This document shows, piece after piece, positions 1 through 11,699 of a stretch of 64,000 nt of DNA. Made by a program: the position numbers and the translations under genes. The stretch's first letter is position 1, and every line of letters starts with the position of its first letter. The notes below the pieces were generated by a model. That model was given only the letters and a program-made list of their open reading frames with translations. It did not search any database and was not told where the DNA came from. This stretch comes from Hoplostethus atlanticus (Eukaryota > Chordata > Actinopteri > Trachichthyiformes > Trachichthyidae): NCBI GenBank assembly GCA_034670405.1, contig JAXDDX010000159.1, positions 124,001 through 188,000 on the forward strand, in the 5' to 3' direction.

Positions 1-190
1 CCAGATCCATTTTAAGGCACCAAGCTATATCACAGAACTTTTAATAACCCAATATGACCTTGATCAGATGTTGCCACTGGCTGTACCAAAGTCTAGATTC
101 AAAACAAGAGGTTCCTATTGGTGCTGTTTATACAGTTTGGTACAACTGAATGTAAGGATCCAGTGGATCGTCAGGCAGTAGCCTACATTG
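1..190 (+). mobile_element. LINE ORF2 C-terminal fragment (weak)
   Basis: A conceptual plus-strand translation gives a KAPSYITELL-like string followed by a basic R/K-rich stretch, resembling the C-terminal segment common in fish non-LTR retrotransposon ORF2 proteins (LAPSYL-type motif). The piece is short, has lost its frame and runs off the left edge. Clade not assigned. Confidence 0.35.
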
Positions 191-299
191 TGTGTAATTG
201 TCAGTGACATGGAGTTGGCAGCTCAGTTTTTATTGCTGTCATTGCCGTTGCATTTGGTATGTGGCTGCCAAGATACCCCCTACACCAAATCAAATCAAC

Positions 300-960
300 T
301 CAGAATCCAGTACAGCCGAGAGGTCCTTCTCCAGCTCAACAGTCCCCGGACAGCTAGCACATTCCCTTACCATCCATCATCCTAGCTAATGTACAACTGA
401 TAAACTCTAAGCCCACAGGGACTTGGACACTGAGCTAGTAATTGAGGGGTTTGGCGCACCATTACACATGGATTGAGATGCCCTTATCACAGGCAAATTG
501 GTGGAAGGTGGGCTATCTATCTATACATGAATGGACACTGGTGCAATTCTGAAAAATGGTCAGAGAGAAATTATGCACAAACGATGATGACTTGTCCGTT
601 TCATACCGCCCCATTAGCTGCCCAGCAAATGTATTCAGATTTTTGTCACTGTGGTTTATATCCAGCCAAAGGCCAATGAAAACAATGCCATTGAGCATAT
701 TCTCCATGTGACAGAGAGATTACACTCCATTTCTCCTGAAGCCTCTAACTTCATCCTGGGCTTCTGTAACCATTCCACTCTGTCTAATTATCTAAAAGAC
801 TTCCATCAGTAAGTCAACTGCTCCACCAGACAGCCATCAGATCCTGGACCTGTGCTATGGGTCTATCCAAAGAGCATGCAAATCGCTTCCTACTGGACAC
901 AGTGGACCTATACTGCGTTCTCTTGCTCCCAGTGTATGCAGTGCAATGTTCTTCACATAA
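300..960 (+). mobile_element. Decayed LINE endonuclease-domain fragment
   Basis: Read across shifting plus-strand frames, this stretch gives pieces of a fish LINE apurinic-type endonuclease: an SIILANV start near 370, an FILG-F-NH segment near 750 (the usual motif is GDFNH), and a TLDLCYG-like string near 845-860 followed by an SLPxxPxGHSD-like tail. Stops and frameshifts are frequent, so it is a dead relic. The motif order fits the 5' part of ORF2; the RT domain is absent. Fragments of the last part of a similar ORF2 appear at 20255-20320 and 56240-56440. Confidence 0.55.
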
Positions 961-2640
961 AAACAAAAAAAGTGCAAGTCAGGTTACATTCACAAATATA
1001 GTAAAAGCAAAACAAATGAGAAAGAGATGCCTGCAGATCCTTAGCTGTTACCCTAGAGTTCGTTGTCACCTCCTTGAGCTTTGCATTGTGGGTGATCTTT
1101 TGCAGATCACCCACTCCTAGTGAGAGTACCAATGGTGCTGAATTTCTTCCATTTGCTCAATTTATCTGCCTGACTGTCGACTGATGGAGGCTTTTTGTGT
1201 TTACAGATGCTTTTGTAGCCCTTTCTAGCCTTATGAGCTTTTTCGATCATGGTAAGTTCAGCAGAGCAAACTCTGTTGGTAACCAAACTTTGTTGGGGTG
1301 ATCATAACTGACACCAATTACCCCATTTCATAGAAGTCATTATCCTAGAAGTTCACATGCTTTTTACAACCTGGATTGTGAGTTGGATTGTGTGAACAAT
1401 TGTTTGTGTTTTATTAGTTTAATCAGATTCTGTTGATCTATTTTTGTGCCTTAAATGAAGATCAGAACACTTTTTATTACCAATTAATGCAGAAATCCAG
1501 GCAATTCCAATGGGTTCACAAACTCATCCCAAATAAGGTTGTCAATGTATTCCCCAACAGCAAATCCTGGATGAGTAAGTTTCTGCAGATGCAATGGGAA
1601 ATCAGGTGTGCTAAACAGATGTACAAGAACATAACTTAACAAGAACATTGTGCTAATACCTTAGGCTTGGCTTAGTATGACAATTATGGTTGGATTAATC
1701 CTGACAGACGCTGCAAGCCCAGAACAAGCCCTGGTCTGACAATATAGGCAGTTGCCTGCTCATCACCTGCACTGAGAAATTAGGTCCTATATTCCATTAC
1801 ATCTTTAAACAGTCACTGAACCATCAGTTACAGTAAAGCCTTCTTCACACTGATGAAACAAGTCATGACTATGTTGTGTTATGTTTTTGTTGACTGGTGC
1901 GAACGGGCTTTCCTCCAGCTAGATGTGTCAAAAAACAAGCATATGTGTACTGGCTTCGGCCCGCCTGTGCCCTGAATTCCAGACATTTCTGGTTTACGTT
2001 TCAGATGCCCCCAAATGGGTACAAATAGTGGCTCATTCCAACAGCCATTGTACTATTGAACCCAGGGACAAGTAGGAGGTAGTTAGGACTGTTATTAGCT
2101 GTTGATGCTGTGACTATACATTTTAATGTAAGGAAGATTTGACATAACAGTTCTTGCTGCAAGAAAATTGCCCAATTTGAAACAAATAAAGTTCAACCTT
2201 GAATCACTGCGCTTCACAGACACAGACTCCATACATTCTCTTTAGCAGTCAATATTGATGACAGATCATTATTATGGGATGGCAGATGCTCACTAATCCT
2301 CATTTTACTCTGCCTGTCTTTTGTATGTATATGTATATATTTATATCTTTACTTGCATGCCAATGCATATTCCTATTCCTACATTACATAACTCTGTTCT
2401 CAGAAGGTAAGTCATTTTTCTGCTAACCACCAACCACAATAAGTGTATTATTATTTCATATTCTAATTAATATAAAAAGAGTTTTCTTTGGAGTGTCTGA
2501 AAAGATTTGATGCTCTTCTGCAACTGACTTTGAAGAAAGAAAGAATGTCTTTGAAGTATAGCAGGGGAGTGTTTCCATGCTGTCATTTTCAGACTACAGC
2601 AATGCAATAAAAATATCCTCATTAACAGCAATAATAATAA
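961..2640. other. No gene seen; AT-rich with a possible LINE tail
   Basis: I see no coding exon, RNA gene or clear inverted-repeat element here. A string near 2175-2205 ending in AAATAAAGTTC resembles the tail of a non-LTR element and suggests a 3' fragment of one, but this is weak. Confidence 0.4.
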
Positions 2641-2644
2641 TAAC

Positions 2645-3500
2645 TAGAAATGCATTTCCCGCGGAAAATGTGTGGGATTGCTGTACGGGCAAACCGCAAA
2701 GTATATATTACTCTGTTGTATGAAGTTGAATGCAGTTGCATTACAAATACATCAATGTCTATGTGATTTCTAATGTGTTCTAGCTGGATCCAAAATGGCC
2801 ACCTGGATCCAAAATGGCGGCATCTGTAGTAGTACTAGTAGTAGTACTTGAAAGTTGTATGAAGTTGAATGCAGTTGCATTACAAATACATTGATGTCTA
2901 TGTGATTTCTAATGTGTTCTAGCTGGATCCAAAATGGCCGCCTGGATCCAAAATGGCGGCATCTGTAGTAGTACTAGTAGTAGTACTTGAAAGTTGTATG
3001 AAGTTGAATGCAGTTGCATTACAAATACATTGAAGTCTATGGAGAGTTCAAAATACATGGAGGTCTATGGGAGTTCAAATACATGGAGGTCTATGGGGAG
3101 TACAAAGTACTTCATAATTCCTAAAGTACTACTAGTATCTCTTAGAAAAGTCATAGCACACCTCCCCCAATAATTCCGGACAGTTTGATATATGACACGT
3201 GCATGTAGCTCGAAAACTGTGGGACAATTAGCGCGGCAACCGCGTTTTTAAAAAACGTGTTTTTCTGCAATAAATCGTGAATTGTGCGAAATTCTGCAAA
3301 TCTGACATCTGAGCTCACTATGTACATTTAATTACCCACATTTCGATACCTGAACCACATATGTGGCACAAGCAGTTTTCGCGCTACAGGTGAGCAAAAA
3401 AAAAAACATAGGGATCAATGCAAAAGCGCACGGAAGAATAATAATAAGTAGGTTGGATTACAATAGTGGGTTTGCTGTTACACAGCAATCCCACTAATAA
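2645..3500. mobile_element. Non-autonomous element with inverted GTGGGATTGCTGT ends and a 139-bp tandem duplication
   Basis: The left end contains GTGGGATTGCTGT (about 2670) and the right end its reverse complement ACAGCAATCCCAC (about 3482-3494). Both sides are flanked by TAA-type triplet runs, so the insertion may have targeted or duplicated a TAA repeat. There is no coding capacity. Inside, a 139-bp unit starting TTGTATGAAGTTG is repeated at 2716, 2855 and, partially, 2994. The class is not assigned. Confidence 0.5.
2716..3100. repeat. 139-bp tandem repeat, two full copies and a partial third
   Basis: The string TTGTATGAAGTTG recurs at 2716, 2855 and 2994, an exact 139-bp spacing each time. 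The two full copies differ at very few positions. Each carries two AAAATGGC motifs (AAAATGGCCRCC and AAAATGGCGGC), the second close to the YY1 consensus, and a GTAGTACTAGTAGTAGTAC stretch. Confidence 0.9.
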
Positions 3501-3529
3501 TAATAATATGAGCTGTTGAGGAGAGAGGG

Positions 3530-3960
3530 GGAAATAACTGAAAAGCCTAAGCTTAAAGCACAGCCCTGGCTAAATCACAACACTAGTGCAGAAAAGCAGA
3601 GCATAATTGGAAACATGACAAGCTCCGAATTTACATGGAAATTTTGAGAGACCATCTATCCAAAAACCAGATATCAGTTACAGGAGGAAAATTCCCATAA
3701 TCCTTATGTCCTGTTCAGCGTCATAAACTCAGTCATCGGTGTACACTTCTAAGTGTGAGGACTTAAAATTAAAATTCTTCATGAGTAAAATCAAGTACAT
3801 TAAAGTGAACATTTCACCTTCTGCCCATTACCTAAATGTCTCACTGGCCAGACCTGCTGTACTGAACAGTTTCCGCCCCATCAGATCGCCCACCCTTATA
3901 GAGACATGAAATCTGTCACTTGCCCCCTGGACATTGTCCCCAGTGGTCTCCTTAAAGGAT
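3530..3960 (+). mobile_element. Short decayed LINE (ORF2 linker region)
   Basis: A plus-strand translation near 3885-3955 gives a SLAPWTLSPVVSLKGL-like string, resembling the CPLDPIPTSLLK segment just before the RT domain of Rex1/L2-type fish LINEs. Upstream text also fits the low-complexity linker of such ORF2 proteins. Heavily mutated. Confidence 0.4.
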
Positions 3961-3994
3961 TAACCGACTTTTTGGTCAACATGGACTGTTCTGA

Positions 3995-4090
3995 AGTGGC
4001 CAGCGATGAGTCCTGATTTAAATCCCATTGAGAACATATGGCTAGATTCGAAATGTGCAGTTGGTCAAAGGAATCCTTCAAACATTGAAG
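3995..4090 (+). mobile_element. Tc1/mariner transposase fragment (SPDLNPIEN motif)
   Basis: The plus strand encodes MSPDLNPIENIWLDSK, the hallmark segment around the second catalytic D and the DE spacing region of Tc1 transposases. Only about 30 codons remain. No terminal inverted repeats were found around it. Confidence 0.6.
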
Positions 4091-4542
4091 AATGTGAAGA
4101 CACACGAGAAACCCGTCCTGTGTTTCTGAGTACCCCGAACTTTATTGCACCACACTGAAAACATATCACAATCTTGGGAGAAAGAAAGTATTGCAAGGCA
4201 AAATGTCAGTTGTCAGACTGGGCTACCAGGTTGGTAAATCAGGCAGGTAATGACTATCAACCCGTCTACATGTTTACTGCGCTCTAATTCGCCGTGAACG
4301 AGATGCAGAATCATGTCGCTCTGTATGCATGCGCAGTAGCACTTCTTCACAAACTGCTAACTTTATACTCGTATAGTCATCTTTCTAACACGATAAAACC
4401 ACGCTTATTCTGTAAATGAGGCAAGACCACAAATCCTACCAAAAATAACCAAAACACCAAAGCAACCAGCAATTAGGTTATACCCCGTATCGCTGGCTAG
4501 GTAATATGCTACAGCTAGCCGACTAGCCGGAGTCGGTCTTAC

Positions 4543-4678
4543 CGGAGACTGTGATGCTGTGAGTCCTGCCGGGCAGCGCTGTCTCGGGGGTCGGCATCTG
4601 GCTTTTAGAGGCCATGTCTCCCATTCTACTGCTGACAAAATTACGCCAAACCAGACGTAGCCTGGAGGAGGACACCAT
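4543..4678 (-). CDS. msra: msrA first coding exon (methionine sulfoxide reductase A), partial gene
   Basis: Peptide methionine-(S)-S-oxide reductase repairs oxidised methionine in mitochondria, cytosol and nucleus. This exon encodes 45 codons plus one base before a GTAAGA donor. It starts MVSSSRLRLVWRNFVSSR, an Arg/Ser-rich segment without acidic residues as expected of a mitochondrial presequence. MGDMASKS follows, then PETALPGRTHSITVSG, which aligns with the mammalian N-terminus (MGNSASN...QEALPGRKEQTPV) including the invariant ALPGR. The catalytic GCFWG exon is not in the window; the remaining exons must lie beyond position 1, which fits the long first intron of this gene in vertebrates. 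The start at 4678 was chosen because it opens the presequence; a second in-frame ATG at 4624 has a stronger initiation context. Identification rests on the N-terminal match only. Confidence 0.8.
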
Positions 4679-5080
4679 GGAGCCTATAGCAGCACCTGAT
4701 ACACTCCTACTGCACACTGGGGGCTAGCTTAGTTTAGCTACATAACCGGCTTGTGTAATGTCGAGGCCTCTACCTGTTACGCAACTGTTTATAGCCGCGA
4801 TGCCTCACGCCAAACTCCATTCAAAAATCTGTCTGTTAAATGCTGCCTTGCTTATCGGCAAGGGTACACCTCTCAGAACACAACGTAAGATCCTGTCCGA
4901 GTCACTAGGGGCCACGTTTCAATTCGGAGGGGGTCCAATACATCAAGCTTCACGTATGTTATTAAAATGTCGAATAGAATTGCTTCGCCTTTTATTCCCA
5001 CGACCGTCTCCCATCCAACAAACAGCGTGGATGGCGGCGGCGAGCATTGAGAAACGATTCTAAAAGCTGACATATTGAAA
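4679..5080 (-). promoter_or_regulatory. Likely msrA 5' UTR and promoter region
   Basis: This is the sequence immediately upstream of the msrA first exon. It is richer in CpG than its surroundings. Near 5029 the plus strand has GATGGCGGCGGCG, a YY1-type motif often found just inside transcription starts. No TATA box is evident. The exact start site is not determinable by eye. Confidence 0.45.
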
Positions 5081-6948
5081 TAAAGTACTGCTTGAGGGAT
5101 ATGTATGCCGAATTTACCAGAAGACACCGACGATTCGTAAAAGGTCTTACGTCGTGTTGTATGAGGCGTGTATGTCCACCGACAAGAAAAGCAACATTAA
5201 ATTGCCCGAGTTTTGAATTGAGTTTGGTATAAGGGCTAAACTGTTGAGTAAGAACCTCCTGATTATCTAATACGGTGTTTGTGAGACCCAGAGACCACCA
5301 AGGGTCCTAGAGGGGGGTCCCCAGCAAAATAAGGAGTAGTTTAACTTCACAATAGCTTTATTTACCAGTAATTAGTCAGTATCTCATTGTTGTATCAGCA
5401 GTGCTCCTATATATGTAATATGCTATACGCCATGTTTGCTAACGTTACTGTATTCTGTATTCTCCATGGATGTGTTTCTCTTTGGATGTGTTTTGTCCAA
5501 TTGGAGATATGTTTGTAGAATGTTGTATTCTAATTCAAGCATATGTTTTTAATGTTTTAAATATTAGTGCCCTGTAATCACTGTAAAGTTAGGTTACAGG
5601 GTTATGATCCCGTTTTTTTTAATACAGGTACAACTTTTGGAATGGCTTGTCATTAAGTTGTGAATTAAAGTGTCATTGAAGTTACTTAATATTTAGCCCA
5701 AAAAAATGAACTAAAAACTTTTAAGAGTGATGCTATTTACTAAAATGAATGAGTGTGAATGTTTGCCAGTGCGTGATTTAACAGAGATTTACCCTTGAAA
5801 TGGTGCGAGACAGAATGTTGTTTTGCTTTCAGCGCTGCACTCTGAATTTCCGAGCCACCAGTAGCATTTATAGATGTGAGAAGAGTGGGTTTTTTAGGCC
5901 CGATAAATATAAAACACTAATCTTCAACTGGGAATACACAATTAAAAATGTGTTGAAGAAGTGATAAATGTCGAAAAACCTGTAATTGGATAACTTCATT
6001 TCCAATTCCTCTGGCTTATCTGCATTGTCTGTCTGCAGGCCAGTGTATGCTATTCATTTAGTCATAGTTGGACGTGGGACAAAACTACAGAAGTCACTAC
6101 AATGTGTAAGATTTAAGATCCGGGGTCCTGCAGCAGAACTTCAACCGACATATTTTGCCTGACAAAATATGTCAGGCATTTCCAGATCTATTTGAATGAG
6201 GCCTAAACCAGCTCTGAATCAAAAAAGCAACGTGATAAATTTGTTAAAAACCAATGGATTGGGAGCAGCTTGCTGTAGCTCCATATCCAAGGGCGGTAAA
6301 GTGGCTTCACTGCCAACCCCTGAAGATTATTTTTTATATCAAATTTAAGATGTTTGCATATTTCAGATGAGCCAAATGGGCAAGATTGGCTTTGGCGATG
6401 CTGCTTTCTCCTTGGAGGAAATCCCCAGTGAATTCAGAGTTTTACAGTCTTTATCCTTTAAGACCATGCTGGAATATACTGTAGCTTAGCAGGGAAAGGC
6501 TTTCATGGGGACATTTTGTATGAAAAGGAACCGAGTAGTGAAACTGTCAAGCCAGCTGACAGAGCTAGAGGTGTTAAAACAAAAACATCACTGGTTTAGG
6601 ATGAGATTAGGTGAAATTTTGCCAGTGGGGAAATTGGGTCACCGTAGTAGCAAATAAGAATAGGATACAGAATACAAATAAAGACAACATTAGACAGTAG
6701 AACACAAGCTATAAGAGTGAAAAGTATGATTATCAGCATGTATAAGCAGCAGAACACACTATTAAAAAATATATATATATATATATATATACAATGCAAA
6801 ATGTATAAAAATAAAATATTTACAGTATGAAAATAGATGAAACAAAAATATTGAGATATATGCAGTATATAGGAGATGAGAAAAATATAAGAATATGAAG
6901 AAAAATGTATATACATGGTGTGCAAAATGTGCATTCTGTCCACAGCAG
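5081..6948. other. No gene seen
   Basis: This stretch is AT-rich and intergenic. It holds an imperfect short palindrome at about 6147-6174 (ACATATTTTG and its inverse around a 6-base centre) and an (AT)n run at 6767-6792. No exon with flanking splice signals was recognised. Confidence 0.5.
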
Positions 6949-7035
6949 AAATTTAACAAATAGTTTTTAATGCCTAGGCTCTTTCTATGAGCAGATACAG
7001 AAAGGGCCTAGGCATTGAAAACTATTTGTTCAATT
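6949..7035. repeat. Compact near-perfect hairpin of about 87 bp
   Basis: The left arm AAATTTAACAAATAGTTTTT, continuing AATGCCTAGGCTCTTTCT, pairs with the right arm AGAAAGGGCCTAGGCATT, continuing GAAAACTATTTGTTCAATTT. This gives a stem of roughly 37 bp with a few mismatches and a loop of about 12 bases. It could be a miniature inverted-repeat element or a miRNA-like precursor; nothing else in the window is a copy of it. Confidence 0.75.
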
Positions 7036-7949
7036 TACATTTGATACAGCCAGTGAAGTAGAAAATGAGTCTCCACAACATTAATGCTGATGCTTATTTC
7101 CGGGTCTGCAGTCCTAATGGTGGAGTCAAGTGAATGCAGAACAGCATCCATCAATCTATTGGTTCCCAGTATGAAGGGGGGGCGAACAGATGACAAACCA
7201 TATGGACGAACCCAGGAGGAACGCTGCTCGTGGTAAAAAAAAATATAAATTTGAACATCTGATTGTCTCTATATAAAAGCAAGAGTCATCAATAATTCAG
7301 CAGACAGGCAAAGCACCATTGTGCATTCCACCAGAGAAGAAGAAGGGGGGGGGTGGGGGGCAGGATAGTCCTGCAATTTAATATCCATTACCTGTGAATT
7401 ATTATAGAGGCTACGTTCATTGTCTGGCAGCCTCGCCTATTGAAATATAGCCAGTGACGTGGTGTTAAAAAAAAGGAGGGTAAACTCTGATCTGGAGTCA
7501 GTGATCATCATAAGGCAAACAACATTATCTTTATATAACTTACATCAGTTTGATACTGCTTACTATGATAGATACTGTGAAACACCAACCTTTTTCTATG
7601 TTTTGATTTGGCTTTGATGATTTGATCTTTTCCATATTTAATAAAATTCAAATTCAATGCATATCAGGCGTCACATGACGTCTTTACGTCACTGATGTTA
7701 CATCTTGAACATGCTTGGGCTATTGATCTTTTGTCAAAAGAATGCGATAATTTTTTTATATCTTTCATTAGCTTATTATAATTAGTCAGATTTTTACTGT
7801 TGGTACATATAGCTAGATTGAGTGCAGCTGAGAGGCACAGGCTGTATATGCCAGTATAGATGCAAATCTGGAACAAAAGGGTAGCGTATCTGGCCAAAAT
7901 GCTTTAAAAACTAGAAAGAAATTGAGCAGAAGAAGAAAAAAATAATAGG
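7036..7949. other. No gene seen
   Basis: This holds AT-rich intergenic sequence with a poly-G run near 7347. No recognisable exon or element ends. Confidence 0.45.
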
Positions 7950-10490
7950 GGATGTCTCAGAGGGAAAGTCTCAAAGTTGAAAACAAGGCAGGATTTTACA
8001 GCTCCCCCCACCTCACCAAATTTAACCTAAGTCACTTATGAGGCTCTGCAGACCGTGCACAACTGCTGAGCTCAGCCAAAACTGCACACTTCTCTAGGTT
8101 AATCAGTGCAAATAAAAACAACCCAAAGTTTCTATTTGATACTGTTGCTAAACTAACATGGAACCCCCCCCCCCCCTGATAGCTCTCTGTTTTCTCCAAA
8201 TAATTTCATGTCCTTTTTTAGTCAGAAAATCACGCTGATTAGAGATGAGATCACCAGTATACTCTCACTGGTGGTGCCATCTCACCCCTGAAAAGTTCAC
8301 TTGGTGTTTCCCGGGCTGAATGTCTTTTATCACAGTTAGATTCAGTTTCCTTAGACACTCTCACCAAGTTAATTCTGTCATCTAAACCCACAACAGGCAT
8401 TCTTGACCCTCTGCTTGCTAAACTGCTTAAAGAACATTTCCCTATCCTAGGACCCTCCCTCCATGATCAATCGGTCGCTCTCCACTGGCACTGTGCCCCC
8501 CGCCTTTAAAACGGCCGTGATCAAGCCATTACTGAAAAAAAGAAACCTTGATCGCGAAGTACTTCAGAACTATAGACCAATCTCAAATCTGCCGTTACGC
8601 TCCAAAATACTTGAACGAGGCCAGTCAACTTACGGATTCTTTGTCAAAAAACAACCAATTTGATCCACTCCACCGAAACTGCACTCACGAGAGGTGGTCA
8701 ATGATCTCCTGTTAGCTATTGACTCACTATTGCTACTTGACCTGAGTGCAGCCTTCCACACAATTGATCATACGATACTCTTGAATCGTCTTGAAAATTA
8801 TATTGGTATCCGGGGATCAGCACTTTCTTGGTTTAGGTCTTATGTACTCGATAGATCACACCGCGTCTTTTACAACAACATGACCTCAGAGCGTTGCAAT
8901 ATGGACTTTGGTGTGCCACAAGGCTCTGTCCTAGGACCACTACTATTCTCTATCTATATGTTACCACTCGGTGACATCATTCGCAAATTTGGCATTAACT
9001 TCCACTGTTACGCCGATGACACCCAAATTTACATACACGTCAAACCAACCGATAACACCCAATTTCAAAAACTAGAGGCCTGCCTATTGGAGGTCAAATG
9101 TTGGATGTCGCTAAACTTCCTACTTCTTAATGGCAACAAAACTGAGATGCTGATCATAGGACCAGCTAGACATAGACATTTGTTTGAGAATAGTAATTTT
9201 GATAGTTGTTTAATCTCCCTGAGCCCATACGTTAAAAATTCGACCCTACCCTCTCATTCGAGTTGCATATTAAGGAGACCACTAAAACAGCGTTTTATCA
9301 TCTTCGCAGTATTGCCAAGATTCGACCCATGCTAACAGAGGCAGACGCAGAAATTTTAGTACATGCCTTTGTATTATCGAGAATCTATTATTGCAATGTA
9401 CTTTTTTCGGGCTTACCTACTGGGCGCACTAAAAAACTACAACTGGTCCAGAATGCTGCTGCCAGAATCCTGACCAAAACTAGGAAATTTGACCATATAA
9501 CGCCCATCCTATCCTCATTACACTGGCTACCAATTCAGGTCAGGTGCTTCTACTTACATATAAATCATTACATGGGATGGCACCGTCCTACTTATCAGAT
9601 CTGATTAAACCATATAAACCGCCATGCGTCCTCAGATCGCAGGACGCAGGCTACCTGTCTATCCCAGCAGTCAAAAAGAAAACTGCAGGTAACAGAGCCT
9701 TTTCTTACCGGGCTCCCTATCTCTGGAACAGTCTGCCTGCCTCAGTCAGAGAGGCAGGCTCTATCGAAGTCTTTAATTCAAGGCTAAAACCCATTTATTC
9801 TCTTTATCATTTGACCAGCCTTGAGGGAGCGGCTCAGTCTCTTCCCAGAGTAAGGCTAGACCAGTTAGCTCATCATAGCTCAGGTTCCTGCCGATGGATA
9901 CTAGCATCCTGTCTACATGTCCTGTTCTCCTGGTCTACCTGTTCCTGTCCACTGACGCTGGTCATGTTTGTCTGTGTGAGTGAGAGTGATAGTATGGGTG
10001 TGTATGGGTGTGTCTCCTATCTGTTCCAGGCTGCAGCTCGGCAGAGTTGGCTTCTGCGTGGCCCCCACTCCTAGGACGATGCTGACTGAGCGGGCGTTTG
10101 CGTTCTCCTGTCTGGGCAGTGTTGGCGCCTGCATGGTCCCCAGTCCTATGATGACACTGACTGAGCTGTCATTTGCTGTGATGCCGCCCCATCAAATCTG
10201 GATATCCCACCATAATAAACTTTTATGCATTGTGTATACGTTGTTTTCCCAAACTCGGCATCTATTGCACGCCCAACCGTCCTGGTATGGGGATCCTTCT
10301 CTGAGTAGCCCCTCCCAAGGTTTCTTCCAATTTTCCCATAAAAATTTTTTTTGGGAGTTTTTCCTTGTCCTCTGTTGAGGGTCCAAGGCTGGGGGATGTC
10401 GTGTACTAACCATTTATTGTTTCACATGTTGGGCACTGTGAAGCCCTTAGAGACTATAATGGTGATTAAGGGCTATACAAAAAAATGTGA
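7950..10490 (+). mobile_element. 5'-truncated L2-like LINE
   Basis: This is a non-LTR retrotransposon of the L2/CR1 group. It contains the linker before RT (about 7960-8460), the RT domain and the ORF2 C-terminus. RT motifs seen: [10 protein letters not shown] with NYRPISNLP (8510-8600), LLDLSAAFHTIDHTIL (8735-8785), FGVPQGSVLGPLLFSIYM (8905-8960) and the catalytic YADD at 9009-9020. The C-terminal KFDHITPILSSLHWLP and HGMAPSYLSDLI segments follow, then a 3' UTR with the TTTTTCCTTGTCCTCTGTTG text and a GTGATTAAGGGCTATACAAA end typical of fish L2 elements. The endonuclease is missing, and frameshifts near 8660, 9240 and 9540 separate the open pieces, so it is inactive. Confidence 0.88.
8694..9335 (+). 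pseudogene. L2-like LINE reverse transcriptase, central open segment
   Basis: A 213-codon open segment holds the palm of the reverse transcriptase: LDLSAAFHTIDH (motif A; the F/D pair is intact although the common FDTIDH reads FHTIDH), the GVPQGSVLGPLLF motif B, and YADD (motif C) followed by TQIYI. The segment is not a full protein; upstream and downstream parts of ORF2 lie in other frames. The His replacing Asp in motif A would remove a catalytic metal ligand, consistent with a dead copy. Confidence 0.85.
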
Positions 10491-11690
10491 TTCTGAGCGA
10501 GTTGTTTCGAGCCAGCGGTTCAACTTTCCCATTAGCCTGTTGCTGGTGAAACCTATACGGAGCTTGGTAAGTACTGGGTAATGTTGTGAACTTGCTATAA
10601 GCCTGAGTGTAAGTACGGGAGGTATGAGTATAGATGAATATAGTTGTGATTGGTGGAGGTGGAGCTGGAGGCGGGATGTGTCTAATTTCAACGATTTGAG
10701 GCGCTTTGTAACCCTAATGAAGTACTTGCCCACCGCTCTTTTATCTAACATCCTAACATTATTTAACATTATTTAGTACTTAGTTACACTGTATTTACAT
10801 ATTAACGTGTTTCCATATTATAGCAAATGATTCATTATTATTGGATATACTGTAAGGGTCATACTACCAAATTTGACTAATTTACATCCCTTTATATCAA
10901 TTGTGCTGTCACTAGTGTCACAAAATGTCACTATGACCTTTGACCTATTTTCAACATGTTTCATATTTTCGGTGGATTAAGGTCTGGACAATAGATATGA
11001 TCCATTTTATTAGTTTTGAAATCTACATGGCTACATTTTCATTATTATAACTATCATGCAATGGCTTTTTATTACAAGGTATGCCAGATATGCATTACAA
11101 AAATAGCTAGGTTGTTGTTTTAGAGTTATAAATGTTATAAAAAAAACATTATTTTGTGACAGGTGTGTCACACAGCAAGCTCTGTATTTTGTGAATCTGC
11201 TGATGTTAAGAAACATGTTAAGGTAGTTTGTTTTGGGCAATAGTGAAATTTATTTTTTTATTTATTTGAAATATATATATTTTATATATATTATATATGT
11301 ATATATTTATTTTTATCCTTTCTATTCACGCCAAATGCCAGTCCAAGTGGATATCTGTCCACAGAATTATACATTTACACCCAGAAAAAGGAGGCTTCTT
11401 CTTTGGTCTTTGGTCAGGTCAAAAAAATGATCATGGTCTATTTTTGAAAGGTTTGCAGAATTCAGTTGCATGACAAATCTAGATAAAATTGAATAGTTCT
11501 AGCTTAAATGAGGTGTTATCATTCACGAAACTGACTCAAGTAGAAATAAAAATTGAGCGAATGAATGAATTGAAACGTAAATAAAGAATACATTTCATAA
11601 TGCCGACACATTTCAAATGTGCTGGTTTCATTAGCATCTAAACTGCAGATTCCATCAAACTGAAATCTGTAACCTAAACGTTATCTGGTT
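10491..11690. other. No gene seen; AT-rich
   Basis: This is AT-rich sequence with a (TA)n-like stretch around 11265-11315. I see no exon, RNA gene or element ends. Confidence 0.45.
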
Positions 11691-11699
11691 ACATAGATC

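Noticed and set aside
4758-5063. 101-codon plus-strand frame upstream of msrA
   Set aside because: No domain, and it overlaps the likely msrA promoter; most likely chance in a GC-richer region.
6596-6959. Hydrophobic minus-strand frames rich in Ile, Tyr and Phe
   Set aside because: These are translations of AT-rich sequence including an (AT)n run; no start context and no homology.
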